This document shows positions 1-9,128 of a stretch of DNA of 40,854 nt, one piece after another (positions within the stretch are counted from its first letter, which is position 1; each line of letters opens with the position of its first letter). The translations under genes and the position numbers were made by a program. The notes below the pieces were generated by a model that had not been told where the DNA came from, did no database searches, and saw only the letters and a program-made list of their open reading frames with translations. The stretch is from Planctomycetaceae bacterium (lineage in GTDB: Bacteria > Planctomycetota > Phycisphaerae > Phycisphaerales > SM1A02): NCBI GenBank assembly GCA_021297795.1, contig JAJTGL010000018.1:1-40854 (forward strand), given 5' to 3'.

Positions 1-886
1 CGATGCGCGCGTCGGCGGGCGCGCGATCCGTCACCGCCGCCACCGTCGCCCTCGCGAGCGCGAACGCCCCCGTGGCCTCCACCGCGACGAATCCCGTCGC
101 CTCCGCCGCGGCCACCATCTCCGCATGGCCGACGAGAAGCACGCCGTCGGGCGCGACGATGCGTGCCAGTGCCGCGAACGCGCGACGACGCATCGCATCG
201 TCGAGATAGATCGCGACGTTGCGAAACGCGACGACGTCGTACTCCTCACCCGCCGCGACCGCCGATTGCGCCGCCTCGACGACATCGGCCGCACGCGTCC
301 GGATCACGCGCAGCACCGCGGCGTCGGGTTCGACCGCATCGGCCTTCGTCTGGAGGTGCGGCGACGCCCACGCGGGAATCCCGCCACGCACCGCGAGCCC
401 TGCGAAGACCGGCCGTTGGGCGAGTAGCGCGGCGTTTCGATCGGTCGCCACGACCTCGACCGCGCGACCGGTCGCGCGAGCGCCATCCATCAGCGCGACC
501 GCGACCGACACCGGTTCGCACCAGCCCCCGCAACCGGCGAGAAACGCGCGCAGCGGCGCGATTCCGGGCCTCGTCGCAGGCCTGGCCGCGCGTGCGCGGA
601 GGAAGTCGAAGCTCTCGGGGTAGCGGAAGAGCCAGGTCTCGGGTGGAGAGAAGAGCGCCTCGATGCGCGCGTACTCGTCGCGATCGGCGAGCGCCTTCGC
701 GGCGAGTTCCGCGGCCTGCACGCGTCCACCCGCATGGACGCGGGAAGAGAGATGCGAGAGGAGCCGCTCGCGCGAGAGGGCGCCTCGCGCGAAACCGCTC
801 ACGGAGACGAGGCGCGCCAGCAGCGCGTCGACATGCTGCTCGAGGCGCGCCCGAGGGCGTGCATCGGCTTCCATGTCGCCGCTCAT
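1..886 (-). CDS. cheR: CheR-type chemotaxis methyltransferase (3' end cut by window edge)
   Basis: Predicted SAM-dependent methyltransferase that would methylate glutamates of the MCP encoded upstream. The frame is open from ATG at 886 to the left edge, about 295 codons, so the C-terminal end is missing. Visible motifs are ETWLFR (family ETSFFR), ATD of the SAM site, FRNVAIYLDD (family CRNVLIYFD) and LLVGHAE (family LFLGHSE). SAM motif I is unusual: GCGGWCEPVS stands where most CheR have GCSTGEEPYS. The ATG overlaps the cheW stop by ATGA, so the two are probably translationally coupled. Function and operon membership are well supported; the effect of the altered motif I is unknown. Confidence 0.85.
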   Translation of the reverse strand, partial: MSGDMEADARPRARLEQHVDALLARLVSVSGFARGALSRERLLSHLSSRVHAGGRVQAAELAAKALADRDEYARIEALFSPPETWLFRYPESFDFLRARAARPATRPGIAPLRAFLAGCGGWCEPVSVAVALMDGARATGRAVEVVATDRNAALLAQRPVFAGLAVRGGIPAWASPHLQTKADAVEPDAAVLRVIRTRAADVVEAAQSAVAAGEEYDVVAFRNVAIYLDDAMRRRAFAALARIVAPDGVLLVGHAEMVAAAEATGFVAVEATGAFALARATVAAVTDRAPADARI

Positions 887-1365
887 GCGTCGACGCGCGC
901 CGGCAGCTCGCGCAGCACGGCGTCGCCCTCGAGAAGCCGTCGGCAGCGCAGGAGCTGCAGCATGCCTTCATCGTCGACGAGCGTCGGACCGAGGTGCGGC
1001 GCTCCGGCGAATGCGAAGCCCTCGTGCGCTCCGGCCGCCGAGAAGTCGCGTCGCGCGAGCCCCGCGACCTCGGGAACCAGCAGGCCGATCGGTCGCGTCG
1101 CTCCCTCGAAGAGATCGCCCTCGAGACGCATCACCACGATGCGCGACCCGAGACGGACCTGGGTCATCCCACCGTCGACGAGGGTCGAGAGATCGACGAG
1201 GGGCAGCAGTTTGCCGCGCAGGTTGAACAGTCCGAGCAGCCACCTGGGGCCCGTGCCCGCCGATCGATGCGCGACCACGGGCAGCACCTCGAGCACGTCG
1301 CCGGCATCGAGCGCGAAGCGCTTTCCGCCGACGGTGACGAGGAGCACCGTGATCTCACCCGACAT
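883..1365 (-). CDS. cheW: CheW-like chemotaxis coupling protein
   Basis: A 160-residue single-domain CheW/SH3-like adaptor that would link the MCP to a CheA kinase. CheW hallmarks are visible: a strand pattern starting ITVLLVTVGGKRFALDAGDV, then WLLGLFNLRGKLLPLVDLS (family GvinlRG.viPvidl), then RIVVMRL and IGLLVPEVAGL. The length is typical. The start at 1365 shares one base with the MCP stop (TGATG) and the stop overlaps the cheR start, so the three genes form one tightly packed transcription unit. cheA and cheB are not in the window and may lie beyond the left edge. Confidence 0.88.
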   Translation of the reverse strand: MSGEITVLLVTVGGKRFALDAGDVLEVLPVVAHRSAGTGPRWLLGLFNLRGKLLPLVDLSTLVDGGMTQVRLGSRIVVMRLEGDLFEGATRPIGLLVPEVAGLARRDFSAAGAHEGFAFAGAPHLGPTLVDDEGMLQLLRCRRLLEGDAVLRELPARVDA

Positions 1366-3461
1366 CAGCGGCGCTCCTGGCCGGGATCGGCCGCGCCGGA
1401 CCGCGGCGCCGCCGCCTCGTCGGCCGAGATGCGGAAACGCGCGACCGCATCCTGGAGAACGGCCACCGCGTGCGAGAGTTCGGCGGCCACGCGTCCGAAC
1501 TCGGACACGCTCGCCGCGGTCTGCCGTGCGCCGTCGGCCACCTGCCGCACCGCGCCCTCGATCTGCGCGACACCGCTCGACTGCGCCGTCATGCCGCGCT
1601 CGACCTCGGAGAAGCCTGCGACGGCCGAGTTCATGTCGTCGATGATGACGCCGAGATCGTTCGCGACCCGTTGGACGTCGGAAGTGCCGCCGCGCATCTC
1701 GCGTGTGAAACGCGTCATCTCGGCAACACCCGCGGCGACGGCCTCCTGCATCTGGCGCACGATGCGCTCGATGTCGGTCGTCGCCGACGCGGTCTGGTCG
1801 GCGAGGCGCCGGATCTCGCGCGCAACCACGAGGAAGCCGAGTCCCGACTCGCCCGCCTTCTCGGCCTCGATCGCCGCATTCACCGAGAGGAGGTTCGTCT
1901 GTTCGGCGACCTTGGTGATCGTCTCGACCACCGAGGTAATCGCCGCAGCCTTTTCCGAGATCACCTGCAAACGATCGCCGATCTCGCCGGTCGAGAGATC
2001 GAGCCGACCCATCGTCTCGGCCATGCCATCGAGGCGCGCACGACCTGCGCCCGCGGCCTGCGCCGATCTCCGCGCGCCGGCGTCGACCGCGCCGACCGTG
2101 CGGAGGAGTTCGCCTCCCGTCGCCGAGATCTCTCGGATCGCCGAGGCGATCTGCGCGGTCGAGCCACCGAACGCCGCGGCGGCCACCTCCTGCTGCCGGC
2201 TGGTGGCGGCGAGCTCGACGCTCGACGACGAGAGCCGCGTGGCGGCCGCGCGCACGCTGCCGACGATGCTCGCGAGATCGTCGTTCATCGCGCCCATCGC
2301 GCGCACGAGCTCCGCGCTCTCGTCGGCGCCGCCGGCATCCGCAACGCGTTCCGAGAGATCGCCGGACGCGATGCGCTCCGCCGCCGCCTGCGCCGCGCGC
2401 ACGCGACGGCTGATGCCGACGATGAGCACCGAGAGCAGCGTCACGATGACGGCGATGCCAGCGGTGGCGGTCAGCATGTTCATTGTGATCAGCGTGGTCA
2501 GGCTCGCGTACACCGCGCTCGAGCGCTTCCGAACCACGACGCGCCAGTCGCCGGTCGGCACGGTCGTGGAGACGAAGATGCACGGTTCGCCCGACTGCGG
2601 GTCCAACCGCTCCTCGAGAAGCACGCCGGTCGAGGGCACGGATGCGAAGATCGGCGCGAGCGCGGAAGCCGCGATCTCCGTCGTCCGCAACTGCTCGGCG
2701 CCCGCACGATCGGTGGTGGCGGCGACGAATCGCCCGCGCGTCTCGACGAAGATGTCCGCATCCAGCTCATCCGCGATCTCGCCCACGCGCCGCTGGATGT
2801 CGGTGAGCGCGGTATCGAGACCGGCAACGCCCGCGAACCGTCGATCGATCACGATCGGGACGACCGTCTCGATGATGTCGGTTCCCATGTACTCGTAGGG
2901 CCTGGTGATGACGGGATCCGTCACGCCGGCGCGCTCGTAGCGTTCCTTCGGATGGCGGTACCACAGTCCGCCGTCGTCCTCGACCTCCTGCAGCGGCTCG
3001 AGCCGAATCCCACCCGGCGTGTTCGGATCGCGCTTGAAGTACGGGTAGAAGCGACCGCCCGCGCCGAGCGCCTCCGGCGGGATTCCATCGACGGCGCCCT
3101 TCGCATCGTTGCCGTCGGCGTTCGGCTCGTAGCCGACGTACGCGGCATGGACATGCGGAGATTCCCGGATCACGCGCCCGAGCATCGCGAGCGTCTCCTC
3201 GCGTCGACCGAACTGGCCGGACTCCTGCGCGAAGACGATCATGCGGACGAGCCGCACGGTCTCCTCGTTGCGCAGATCGATCTCCTTCGCCACGAGGCTC
3301 GTGGCGTTGCGCAGATCGCGCCCGACGCCGCTGCTCAGGTTGTTCCAGGCGCGCACTCCGTTCAGCGCGACGACCAGGAGCACGACGAGCGAAGCCGGAA
3401 GCACGCCGAAGAGCATGCTTCGCCCGAGAAGAGAGCGGTGGAACGGCAGCCGCGACGACAT
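1365..3461 (-). CDS. Methyl-accepting chemotaxis protein with periplasmic dCache-like sensor
   Basis: A 698-residue transmembrane receptor. The start at 3461 (MSSRLPFHRS) is preferred over an upstream in-frame ATG at 3518 because it puts a basic n-region just before the first membrane segment (about residues 14-36). A long periplasmic region follows with Cache-like features, including YEYMGTDIIETVVPIVI and GVAGLDTALTDI. A second membrane segment lies near residues 330-355, then a HAMP region and a long signalling helix bundle. The conserved hairpin is present as EQTNLLSVNAAIEAEKAGES followed by GLGFLVVAREIRRLADQT. No C-terminal NWETF-like CheR tether is seen; the protein ends PGQERR. It is the first gene of the cheW-cheR operon. 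The ligand is unknown. Confidence 0.92.
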   Translation of the reverse strand: MSSRLPFHRSLLGRSMLFGVLPASLVVLLVVALNGVRAWNNLSSGVGRDLRNATSLVAKEIDLRNEETVRLVRMIVFAQESGQFGRREETLAMLGRVIRESPHVHAAYVGYEPNADGNDAKGAVDGIPPEALGAGGRFYPYFKRDPNTPGGIRLEPLQEVEDDGGLWYRHPKERYERAGVTDPVITRPYEYMGTDIIETVVPIVIDRRFAGVAGLDTALTDIQRRVGEIADELDADIFVETRGRFVAATTDRAGAEQLRTTEIAASALAPIFASVPSTGVLLEERLDPQSGEPCIFVSTTVPTGDWRVVVRKRSSAVYASLTTLITMNMLTATAGIAVIVTLLSVLIVGISRRVRAAQAAAERIASGDLSERVADAGGADESAELVRAMGAMNDDLASIVGSVRAAATRLSSSSVELAATSRQQEVAAAAFGGSTAQIASAIREISATGGELLRTVGAVDAGARRSAQAAGAGRARLDGMAETMGRLDLSTGEIGDRLQVISEKAAAITSVVETITKVAEQTNLLSVNAAIEAEKAGESGLGFLVVAREIRRLADQTASATTDIERIVRQMQEAVAAGVAEMTRFTREMRGGTSDVQRVANDLGVIIDDMNSAVAGFSEVERGMTAQSSGVAQIEGAVRQVADGARQTAASVSEFGRVAAELSHAVAVLQDAVARFRISADEAAAPRSGAADPGQERR

Positions 3462-3545
3462 GCGGGCAATGTAGCAGTCCGCGTGCGTGGAACGGGGCGA
3501 CGGACCGAGCCCGAGCACCGCACCGACCGCGCATCCTCCGCGCGG

Positions 3546-4316
3546 CTACCTCGGCTCGTCGCTCCAACGGATGCGGATCGGCCGGTCGCGCAGTTCCTCG
3601 GGGAGGAGCGCGCGAAGCATCTCGACCACGGTCGCGCGCGCCTTCTCGCGGACCTCGAACATGGCGATCTCGGACGAAGCCTCGCGGATGACGGCCTCAC
3701 GGATCGCGGCCAGCGCCTCGTCGCGCGCGCGGTCGTCACCGACCACATGATCGGCCCAGTCGCGATCGATCTCGATGCGGAGACGCTTCGGATCGCTCTG
3801 GACCTCGACGAGCGATTCGTCGACCCGCGGCGGAGGGAGTGTCACGACGAGCTCCACATCCGAATCACCGAAATCTCCCTCGACGCCCGCCTCGACCCGC
3901 GCACCGTCGACCTCGAGGGGAACGATGTACTGCACGCGGTTCCCTTCAGCGACGAGTTCGACCTTGGTGCGACCGACCTCGACCTTCCATCCCGGGCCGA
4001 TCGGAACGAGCCATGCGCGAAGCGTCGCCTCGGTCGGCGTGCTCGCGTCGACGCGGACGGCGATCTCGCGGGTCGCAACCTTCAGCGCGGGAGCCTCGGT
4101 GAGCTCGCCGAGCGCGGAGATGAACATCGCCGTGTGCCGACGCGACGGCGACAGGATGTCGGGTACGAGGACGAGAAGGACGACGGCCGCGACGAGCAGC
4201 AGCATCGCGGCGCCGATGGCGAGCGTGCCTCCGCCGAGACAGCCGGCGACGGCGAGCCACGGACGGTTGGTCGCGAGCGGCGCGGATGACGCGGGTTGCG
4301 GATCGCGGTCGGCCAT
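3546..4316 (-). CDS. Membrane-anchored DUF4230-like protein
   Basis: A 256-residue protein with a Pro/Ser-rich cytoplasmic start, one strong membrane segment (about residues 21-52, Gly/Ala/Val/Leu-rich) and a soluble domain. The domain begins FISALGELTEAPALKVATRE, resembling the LxELvT..y start of DUF4230 proteins. It ends with a charged helix (VREKARATVVEMLRALLPEE) like the helix that closes that family. The family has no firm function. The assignment is from pattern only; a generic membrane protein of unknown function is the fallback. It lies 84 bp from the MCP and 64 bp from the fkp remnant, with no sign of coupling to either. Confidence 0.6.
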   Translation of the reverse strand: MADRDPQPASSAPLATNRPWLAVAGCLGGGTLAIGAAMLLLVAAVVLLVLVPDILSPSRRHTAMFISALGELTEAPALKVATREIAVRVDASTPTEATLRAWLVPIGPGWKVEVGRTKVELVAEGNRVQYIVPLEVDGARVEAGVEGDFGDSDVELVVTLPPPRVDESLVEVQSDPKRLRIEIDRDWADHVVGDDRARDEALAAIREAVIREASSEIAMFEVREKARATVVEMLRALLPEELRDRPIRIRWSDEPR

Positions 4317-4380
4317 GCGCGCATGGTACGGCACCGCACCGGACGTGCCGTGGCGGCGCGCCCGCACCCGGTCGAACCCC

Positions 4381-7094
4381 TCAGAGCACCGCGCAGCGCA
4401 CACCGATGTCGTCGACCTCGAGGTCGAACGCCCGCGCGCGCGGATGCTGGGGGTTGCGCGCGATGTCGGCGCGCAGCCTCTCGGCGGAGCGTGCGTCGTT
4501 CGCGACGAGCAGCATGAACCCGCCGCCACCGGCGCCGGCGAAGCACCACGCGGCAAGATCGCGTCGCCAGCGCCTGGCGAGCGCGTCGAACATCGGCGGT
4601 GACGAACCCGGATCGATCTGTCGCTTGAGCCGCATGTAGCGGTCGAGCTCGCCTGGGAAGGCCGCGAGGTCCCCACGCACGATCGCCCCGCGCATGCGCG
4701 GCGCGTTCTCGCGAAGGCCCGCGACCGCCTCGATCGCACGGGGTGCATGGGTCAGGTGGTTCCACACCACGTTCTCGAGGATGTTCTTCGCCATCCGGCG
4801 CTGGCCCGTGAAGTACAGGACCGAACGCTCCGCGACCGCGCGCGCGAACGCCGTCGGCACCGCCAGGCGCTCGACCGAGGGCAGCTGCACATCGTGAGCG
4901 AGATGCCTCCGCCGACCGCGCGCAGCCACTTCGAGAGCGAAGCCTTCGGATCCGCGGGTGCGGCGCCCGTCAAGACCAGCGCGTTCTCGGCGAGGCTCGA
5001 CCAGCGCGTGGGGTCCGAGCGGTGCGCGAGATCGGCGGTCGTGCGCACCACGCGCGTCTCTCCGAGATCCGTGCTGGTGATGCGAATCGCGGGCTCCTCG
5101 CCGCGCGCCACCTCGTCGAGCTTCGCGACCACCTGGATCGGAAGCTGGCCACGCAGCGTGACCGCGACGTTCACCACGCTGCCGCCGACCGCGTTGCAGA
5201 TCGGCGGCGTATCGGTCCAGCCTCCGGCGAGATCGACGCGCACCGGCGTCGACGTCCAGACGGCCTGATCCTCGAGGATCGCCGCGCGGGATGGGCGTTC
5301 CGGCAGCTCGATGCGCGACAGCACGGCCTCGCCGACGGAGGCGAACGCCTGCGCGCGGAAGTCGCGTGCATGCCGTTCCCACGAGCGACCAAGACTTGAC
5401 GCGACGCATGACATCGTCGCCAACGCATGCGCGCGCGCCGACGGCGATGCGATCATCCGCACGGGAAGCGCCGCCTCGTTTGCGACGATCGCACGACGCG
5501 ACGCAACCGATCGACGCAGCATGCCGCGATGCAGCGCCGCGAGGCTTCCGTCGCGCGCCGCGCAGGCGAGCGCGATCGCAGGGTGCGACTCGGCAAGATC
5601 CGCCGCGCTCATCGCACGCGCGAGAGTGCGAGGCATGCCATCGCCACGCGCGACGATCTCGCCGAGCGAGAGCCTCCGCGCGCCTCGCCAGGCCTCGGGC
5701 GCGCGCCCGCCGCGCCACATCCACTCGAGCGCGCGATGCGGATCCGCCGACTTCGAACCGTCCGCTTCATCGACCACCCAGAGCCGCGCATCCCAGAGCG
5801 TGCCGTCGCCCGCGACCACGTCGCGCGCATCGAGGCGCGCCGACCGGAGGAACGCGTCGAACGAGCGCCCCAGGAACGTTCCGCCCGCGTCGAGTCGCGT
5901 CTTGAAGTCGTCGTCGATGCCGCAGGCGACGTGCACGGATCGCGTGGAAACCTTCCCGCGAACCGCTCGCCGAGGCGCGCGTTCGATCGCGAGCCGGAAG
6001 AGCGCGACGCCCTCGGGTAGCACGAGTCGATCGGCCAGGACACCGCAGACGATGTTGTCGCCGCCGAGACGCGCATCGCCGATCGCGCTCGCGTCGATGA
6101 TCGCGCGTCCCCTCGCGACGCGCGCACGCGCCACACGCGCGTCGAGCACAACGGGCTCCGTCGCCGATCCACCCTTCACCACCGCGAGCGCGGGCAGCGG
6201 CAGCGAGCCGGGCTCGACGCCGAAGCGCGCGATCTCGGCCGTCGGCCCGCAGAGCGCATCGAGCATCTCGCGCATCGACCCGATGTGGAGGAAGTCGCCG
6301 ACATCGGCGACCTCGACCCGGAAGTCCGTGCGCCGCATGGAATCGAAGAGCGCGCCGAGCGGACGCGCGAGCAGGTCCTTTCGCGCGCCCCCGGCGCACG
6401 TGGCGAGATACTGCGCGCGCGACGCACGTCGCGGCAACGCCATCGCGATCTCGCGATAGAGGTCGATCGACGGGAGCTCCGCGCGCGATGCACGATCGGC
6501 GAGCCCACCACGCACGAAGGCGACTCGTCCGGCACGCAGCCGCACGCCCGCGCCCGCGAGCAGCGCCGCGATCGACGCCGGGTCGAAGGAGAAGAGTCCG
6601 AGATCGACGAGCGCGCGGCCATCTCGACCAAGCGCGCCGGCATCGCGCAACGCGGCGCGATCCGGCTTCTGGAGGAACGCGGCGACCTCGTCGCCGCGCC
6701 CACGCACGAAGACTCCGTGTCGCGACGCGCGCTCGGCGGTTGCCTTCTGCGCAACTCCGATCACGCCCGCGCCCTCGAATCGCACGGGATCGCGCGCGAG
6801 CCCGATGACCGCGTCGCCCGCTCCGACGAGCACCTCGCCGCCCGCGCGCGGCGCCAGCGACGCAAGATCATCGATGAGGAGATCGAGCACGCCCGCGCAC
6901 GCACCGCCACCGGTCGATCGCGGAATCGGCGCGAAGATCTTGCCCTCGACCGCGTACATCGGAAGCCGGCGCGAGTCACCGCCCGAATGGAGGATCAGGA
7001 TGCGCTCGTCGCGAAAGAGCTCGACGAGCGACCGCGCGCGCTTCGCACGCAAGAGGCGCCGTGCGACCTCGGCAAGCGCGAGCACCGTCGCCAA
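4381..7094 (-). pseudogene. fkp: Disrupted Fkp-type L-fucokinase / GDP-fucose pyrophosphorylase
   Basis: Intact Fkp makes L-fucose-1-phosphate and then GDP-fucose. The nucleotidyltransferase half is recognisable (ILILHSGGDSRRLPMYAVEG, AAFLQKP). The GHMP kinase half has TPVRVDLAGGWTDTPPICNA and, near the C terminus, CFAGAGGGGFMLLVANDA. Two faults are visible. The reading frame changes near 4880-4895. At the same place the segment expected between GGGISLTM and LPSVERLAVP is gone, including the kinase motifs GSGLGTSS and GGGWQDQ (roughly 70-80 residues in Bacteroides Fkp, from memory). The N terminus is also short: no ATG precedes ATLATVLALAEVA and the usual GSGG box is absent; 7094 is a TTG chosen only as the limit of similarity. 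As read, it cannot encode an active kinase. Assembly collapse is possible. Confidence 0.75.
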
Positions 7095-7196
7095 GGTAGC
7101 GTTCCGTCGCGTTCGGCCGAACCTCGACGCGACGGCGCGGTCCGATTCGCCCGCGCGAACCCCGCGCGGCCGGCGTCCTTCCGGTACCCTCCGTTC

Positions 7197-7595
7197 ATGC
7201 GCGTGTTCGCCCAGGCCATCGATCTCGTCGACGATCCCACGCGGATCGACGAGTACCTGCGCCACCACCGGGCCGTCTGGCCCGAGGTGACCGAGGGCCT
7301 GCGGCGGATCGGTATCCGCGGCATGCGCATCTGGCGCGGCGGGACCCGTCTCTTCATGGTGATCGAGACCGACGACGACTTCGATCCCGCGCGATACCAG
7401 GAGTACGCGCGCGACCCGCGCACGCAGGAGTGGGACGCGCTCATGCGCACGTTCCAGCGACCCGCCCCGTCGGCCCGCGCCGGCGAGTGGTGGACGCCGC
7501 TCGACGAGATCTTCGACCTCGCGGCCGCTTCCAGCAGCACTTCATCCAGTTCGACCGCAGCGCTCTCGGGTGCTGGAAAGGCCCCCGCGCGATGA
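7197..7595 (+). CDS. L-rhamnose/L-fucose mutarotase (RhaM family, DUF718)
   Basis: A 132-residue protein that would interconvert anomers of a 6-deoxyhexose. Family features are EYLRHHRAVWPEVTEGLRRI (the YxxxHxxxWPE segment carrying catalytic Tyr and His), RLFMVIETDDDF in the core sheet, and WWTPLDEIFDL near the end (family W..m..vF.l). The domain is normal length (about 105), followed by an unusual Ser/Ala-rich tail of about 25 residues. It is transcribed away from the fkp remnant, which suggests L-fucose rather than rhamnose as substrate, though the family does both. Its stop overlaps the start of the next gene by ATGA. No clear Shine-Dalgarno precedes the ATG. Confidence 0.82.
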   Translation: MRVFAQAIDLVDDPTRIDEYLRHHRAVWPEVTEGLRRIGIRGMRIWRGGTRLFMVIETDDDFDPARYQEYARDPRTQEWDALMRTFQRPAPSARAGEWWTPLDEIFDLAAASSSTSSSSTAALSGAGKAPAR

Positions 7596-9079
7596 CCACC
7601 GCCCCTGGATCCAACGACAGCCGCGACATCGGCGCGACGCTTGAGTTTCACGGCGCCGCGGGCGAAGTCACCGGCAGCTGCACGCTCGTCCGCACGCCGA
7701 AGGCGCGCATCCTGATCGACTTCGGCATGTTCCAGGGTTCGCCTGCCGACGAGGCGCGCAACGCGGTCGCGCCCGAGATCGACTTCGCGCTCGTCGACGC
7801 GGTGGTCGTCACCCACGCGCACATCGACCACTGCGGCCGTCTCGGTATGCTGCCGTCGCTCGGGTTCCGCGGCAAGATCTACGCGACCACCGCCACGCAC
7901 GAGCTCCTCGGCCGAGTCCTCCGCTCGAGCGCGAAGCTCCAGCGCGCGCGCTTCTACGAGCGCGCGAGCGGAAGCGCGCCGTGGGGTCGCGCGCTCATGC
8001 CGGGCGAGGCCGCGGGCCCCGCACCCGAGTTCCCTCCCGCGCAGCGGCTCTTCGACACGCCCGACGTCCGCGAGACGATGGAGAAGATCGAGGGAGTGCC
8101 GCTCGACCGCGAGGTGAAGATCGCGCCGCACGTCTCGCTGATCTTCCGGAACGCCGGCCACACGCCTGGCGCGGCGAGCGCCGAGCTCTCGGTCGGCGTC
8201 GGTGCCGCGCGCCGCACGCTCTACTTCACCGGCGACCTCGGCCCCGACCGCGAGGGCGCGGTCACGCTGCTCGCGGCGCCGCATCGCCCGGCGAACGCCG
8301 ACGTCATCGTCGTCGAGTCGACCAACGGCGAGCGCTCGCGCGGCCAGCTGCCCGACCCCGACGAGACGCTCGCCGAGATCGTGGCCGAGGCCGCGCGCCG
8401 CAAGCTGAAGGTGCTCGCGCCGGTCTTCGCGCTCGGTCGCGCGCAGCTCCTCGTCCACCGACTCGCCCGCCTCCATGCGAAGGGTCTGCTGCACGGTCTC
8501 AACGTCTACGTCGACAGCCCGATGGCCGTGCACGGCATCGAGTCGCTCTACAAGCATCCCGAGTACCTCGCGCCCGATCTGCGCGACTCGGTGCGTGCGG
8601 GTGGTGCACCGCTCTGGTTCCCCGAACTCCACTACGTTCTCTCGAAGCGCGAGTCGATGGCGATCGACCGCATGGTGCACGGCGGCATCATCCTCGCGGG
8701 CAGCGGCTTCATGGATGCCGGTCCGATGCTGCGTCACCTCGAGGAATCGCTCGACCGCGACGACTGCATGGTGCTGCTCGGCGGCTACCAACCCGAGGAC
8801 GGCTTCGGCAAGCGCATGCAGCGCGGCGCCGATCGCGCGCAGTTCTCGAGCGGCAAGGTCCTGACCATCCGCGCGTCGACCGCGCGCGTCGACGGCCTGT
8901 CGGGCCACGCGTACCAGGACGATCTCGTCCGCTGGTTCACGCGGCTCGACCGGAAGCCCGCGCGCGTGATCCTCAACCACGGCACCGACGCCGCCCGCGC
9001 GACGCTCGCCGGCCGGCTCTCGAACGAACTCGGTCTCGCGTGCACGATGCCGAAGCCGCAGGAAGAAATCGCGGTGTGA
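7592..9079 (+). CDS. Beta-CASP metallo-beta-lactamase-fold hydrolase (RNase/CPSF-like)
   Basis: A 495-residue predicted zinc hydrolase of the YSH1/CPSF-73-like prokaryotic family, probably an RNA nuclease. Motif 2 is THAHIDH (His75-His80), motif 3 is in NAGHTPGAAS, motif 4 is FTGDLGPD, and motif A is VVESTNGERSR, where most members have ESTYG. The beta-CASP insertion holds PVFALGRAQLLVHRL and VDSPMAVH. The C-terminal part has GLSGHAYQDDLV and ILNHGTDAAR, corresponding to the B and C histidines. The start overlaps the mutarotase stop (ATGA), so the two are likely coupled, although a metabolic link is not obvious. Confidence 0.9.
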   Translation: MTTAPGSNDSRDIGATLEFHGAAGEVTGSCTLVRTPKARILIDFGMFQGSPADEARNAVAPEIDFALVDAVVVTHAHIDHCGRLGMLPSLGFRGKIYATTATHELLGRVLRSSAKLQRARFYERASGSAPWGRALMPGEAAGPAPEFPPAQRLFDTPDVRETMEKIEGVPLDREVKIAPHVSLIFRNAGHTPGAASAELSVGVGAARRTLYFTGDLGPDREGAVTLLAAPHRPANADVIVVESTNGERSRGQLPDPDETLAEIVAEAARRKLKVLAPVFALGRAQLLVHRLARLHAKGLLHGLNVYVDSPMAVHGIESLYKHPEYLAPDLRDSVRAGGAPLWFPELHYVLSKRESMAIDRMVHGGIILAGSGFMDAGPMLRHLEESLDRDDCMVLLGGYQPEDGFGKRMQRGADRAQFSSGKVLTIRASTARVDGLSGHAYQDDLVRWFTRLDRKPARVILNHGTDAARATLAGRLSNELGLACTMPKPQEEIAV

Positions 9080-9128
9080 ACACGGCCTGATCGCGCGAGA
9101 TCGACGCGGCGACGCTCCGCATCCCCGC

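Noticed and set aside
163-2898. A 911-codon plus-strand open frame opposite the chemotaxis operon
   Set aside because: It is Arg/Ser/Ala-rich with no domain and lies fully antisense to MCP, cheW and cheR; such frames are a by-product of high GC.
1470-4289. A 939-codon plus-strand open frame
   Set aside because: Same reason: Arg/Asp/His-rich composition, no motifs, antisense to well-supported genes.
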